A stretch of 6,846 nt of DNA from Chloroflexota bacterium (GTDB taxonomy: Bacteria > Chloroflexota > Dormibacteria > Dormibacterales > Dormibacteraceae). Numbering within the stretch: the first letter of the stretch is position 1; every line of letters begins with the position of its first letter. The notes beneath the pieces are model-generated. The model had not been told where the DNA came from and ran no database searches. It saw only the letters and a list, made by a program, of their open reading frames with translations. Below are positions 5,370 to 6,846 of this stretch, in pieces. The translations under genes and the position numbers were made by a program. The DNA lies in the NCBI GenBank assembly GCA_005888075.1, contig VBKD01000017.1, forward strand, positions 1 through 6,846, given 5' to 3'.

Positions 5370-6098
5370 CGCATGCGGTCCGCCACTCGGACGGCTCGGT
5401 TCATTTGCAGGACGTCGTGGACGCGCACGATGTCGGCGCCGCGCAGCACGGCCGCCACCACAGTCGCGGCTGTGCCCTCGGCGCGCTCCGTGACCGGCAG
5501 GTCAAGCACCTTGCCGATGAATGACTTGCGGGATGTGCCGATCAGGATCGGCTGACCAAGTTCGCGCAGCTCTCTGAGGCGCCGCATGACCACCCAGTTC
5601 TGGTCGGCGGTCTTGCCAAAGCCGATCCCTGGGTCGATGATCACTCGCTCCCTCGGCACGCCGGCGGCGACAGCTCGGGCCACCGCTTCGCGAAGAAATC
5701 GCTTCACCTCGTCGATGAGGTCACCCGAATATTCGGTGCCGTCCTGGTTGTGCATCACAACCAGCGCGCAGCCATGCGTCGCCGCGAGATCGGCTATGGC
5801 CGGCGATCGGGTCAATCCCCAGATGTCGTTGACCATCGTCGCGCCCGCCGCGACCGCCGCCTCGGCCACCTCGAGCTTGTAGGTGTCGATCGAAACAGGC
5901 ACGGCCGCCTCATGGCTCAAGCGGCGAACGATGTTTTCAGTGCGTGCGACGCACCATGCGCAGACCCTGCTCGACAGCCGCCTCCTCGTTGCTGCCCAGC
6001 CCGTCGCCGCTGAAGGAGTCGGGCGTGGCGTTCACGATTCCCATCACGTACGTGCGCGGTCCCCATTCGAAACGGCGGCCGCCGATTTCGGCGATCAC
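5366..6098 (-). pseudogene. folP: Dihydropteroate synthase gene with internal deletion and frame change
   Basis: DHPS joins pterin pyrophosphate to p-aminobenzoate in folate synthesis. Here the gene is in two frames. The 5' frame starts at GTG6098, preceded by GAGGA at 10 nt, and encodes MIAEIGGRRF and MGIVNATPDSFSGDG (pterin-binding loop 1), ending at a TGA (5939-5937) after 53 residues. The 3' frame resumes at about 5947, reading ARTENIVRRLS and then PVSIDTYK, MVNDIWGL, VVMHNQDG, DPGIGFGKT, GTSRKSFIG and RVHDV to the stop at 5366. The segment expected between them, carrying the DVGGESTRPG signature, is absent: about 25-30 residues by comparison with M. tuberculosis FolP1. A ribosomal +1 shift would not restore it. 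The rest is well conserved, so the lesion is either recent or an assembly or sequencing error. The 3' part alone can be read as a 184-residue frame from TTG5920, but it lacks loop 1 and should be inactive. Confidence 0.85.
5940..5954. repeat. 15-bp perfect hairpin at the folP break point
   Basis: GTGCGT-GCG-ACGCAC has perfect 6-bp arms and a 3-nt loop. It lies exactly where folP changes frame and lacks its conserved segment. Such hairpins favour slippage during replication and also cause sequencing or assembly dropouts, so it may mark how the deletion arose. Confidence 0.6.
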
Positions 6099-6104
6099 GA
6101 GCCG

Positions 6105-6110
6105 ATTATC
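6105..6110 (-). promoter_or_regulatory. Shared AT box in the folP-murE divergent region
   Basis: On the minus strand GATAAT matches TATAAT at five of six positions and ends 7 bp before the folP GTG. On the plus strand the overlapping TATCCT (6107-6112) ends 10 bp before the murE ATG. One AT-rich patch may therefore serve both genes with leaders of nearly zero length. However, GAGGA at 6109-6114 could instead act as a folP Shine-Dalgarno, which would place the folP promoter inside murE. Confidence 0.3.
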
Positions 6111-6121
6111 CTCAGAGTCAG

Positions 6122-6846
6122 ATGAAGCTAGCGGACCTTGCTCGGGGCGTCCCCGGCGCCAGCCTCGAAGGCGACGGCGATGTCGAGATCACCGGCATCG
6201 CATATGACTCGCGACGCGTCAAACCAGGAGATCTTTTCGTCGCGGTGGAGGGCCTTCACGTGGACGGGCACGTGTACGTCGCGGACGCTGTGGCGCGTGG
6301 CGCTGCAGCGTTGGCGGTGCAGCAGCGTGTGAAGCTGCCACCCGATGTCCCTGTGCTGCGCATGCAGTCCACCCGCATAGGACTCGCGGAGGTCGCTGCC
6401 GAGTTCTACGGGCGACCCTCACGCCGGCTAAAGCTGGCCGGCATCACCGGCACAGACGGCAAGACGACGACGACGCACATGGCCGAGCACGTCTTGCAGG
6501 CGAGCGGAATCGTCGCGGGTGCGATGAGCACGGTGTCGTTCACGGTCAGCGGGCGCCACGAGGACAACTTGAGCGGTCAGAGCACGACCGAATCGCCCGA
6601 GGTGCAGGCCTGGCTCGCGCGCATGGTCGAAGCGAACGCCGCTTGCGCCGTCATCGAGACGACCTCACATGCCCTCGTCCAGGAGCGCGTTCGTGCGTGC
6701 GATTTCGATGTGGCGGCGTTCACCAACGTCGGCCACGATCATCTCGACTATCACGCGACGTGGGATGAGTACCTCGAGGCCAAGGCCCGGCTCATCGAGC
6801 TGACCGCCGGCGCGGCGGACAAGGGAGTCGAGAAGACGGCCGTGTT
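6122..6846 (+). CDS. murE: UDP-N-acetylmuramyl-tripeptide synthetase (MurE ligase), 3' end outside the window
   Basis: MurE is the cytoplasmic ATP-dependent ligase that adds the third stem-peptide residue (meso-diaminopimelate or Lys) to UDP-MurNAc-L-Ala-D-Glu. 241 codons are visible, about half of the usual length. Domain 1 has the UDP-binding YDSRRVKPGDLFVAVEG (D29 to about 44). Domain 2 opens with the P-loop GITGTDGKTTTT (107-118, K114) and has STTESPEVQ (154-162), ETTSHAL (179-185, H183) and TNVGHDHLDYH (201-211). The STTES segment differs slightly from the usual TTPE form. The DNPR-type region that separates diaminopimelate from lysine enzymes lies beyond the window. The start is ATG6122: domain 1 begins immediately, and only 23 bp separate it from the divergent folP start. 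There is no strong Shine-Dalgarno. Confidence 0.95.
   Translation, partial: MKLADLARGVPGASLEGDGDVEITGIAYDSRRVKPGDLFVAVEGLHVDGHVYVADAVARGAAALAVQQRVKLPPDVPVLRMQSTRIGLAEVAAEFYGRPSRRLKLAGITGTDGKTTTTHMAEHVLQASGIVAGAMSTVSFTVSGRHEDNLSGQSTTESPEVQAWLARMVEANAACAVIETTSHALVQERVRACDFDVAAFTNVGHDHLDYHATWDEYLEAKARLIELTAGAADKGVEKTAV

Noticed and set aside
5366..5920. A complete short DHPS of 184 residues starting at TTG5920
   Set aside because: The pterin-binding N-terminus lies just upstream in another frame, so this is the 3' part of a broken folP and not a natural short gene.

Overview
This is a high-GC window (roughly two thirds G+C by eye) and almost entirely coding. It carries eight genes: seven that look functional, two of them cut by the window edges, and one clearly broken. 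The genes are bacterial: folate biosynthesis (folP, folK), peptidoglycan synthesis (murE, a FemAB-type aminoacyltransferase), an OmpR/PhoB-type response regulator, and a DUF4388 protein. I suspect an uncultured high-GC soil-type bacterium such as a Chloroflexota/Dormibacterota-like lineage. That is a low-confidence inference from gene style, because no rRNA or other marker is present.

Layout, left to right. (1) Minus strand, 1-828: the 5' part of a lipoprotein with two bacterial Ig-like (Big_5-type) domains, running off the left edge. (2) Minus strand, 866-2449: a 527-residue DUF4388 protein with a TTG start, a strong Shine-Dalgarno sequence and a perfect 16-bp palindrome just upstream; it is probably co-transcribed with (1). 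(3) A short divergent promoter region, 2450-2502, with an AT-rich island. (4) Plus strand: a histidine phosphatase with no ATG/GTG/TTG before its RHG motif, overlapping by 4 bp a FemAB-family transferase (3255-4226). After 29 bp comes an orphan response regulator (4256-4975). (5) Minus strand: folK (4953-5369) coupled by a 4-bp overlap to folP (5366-6098). The folK 3' end overlaps the regulator 3' end by 23 bp. (6) Plus strand: murE (6122 to the right edge), divergent from folP across only 23 bp.

Functionally, folP and folK would form the HPPK-DHPS part of folate synthesis, and murE and the FemAB protein act on peptidoglycan precursors. No gene-free stretch exceeds about 60 bp.

The most notable points are these. 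The response regulator has Glu in place of the phospho-accepting Asp and has lost one of its Mg-binding acidic residues. folP has lost the segment with the DVGGESTRPG signature and changes reading frame at that point, beside a 15-bp hairpin. The phosphatase lacks a canonical start codon. The DUF4388 protein appears to hold three copies of one module. I found no mobile element, CRISPR array, tRNA or rRNA.
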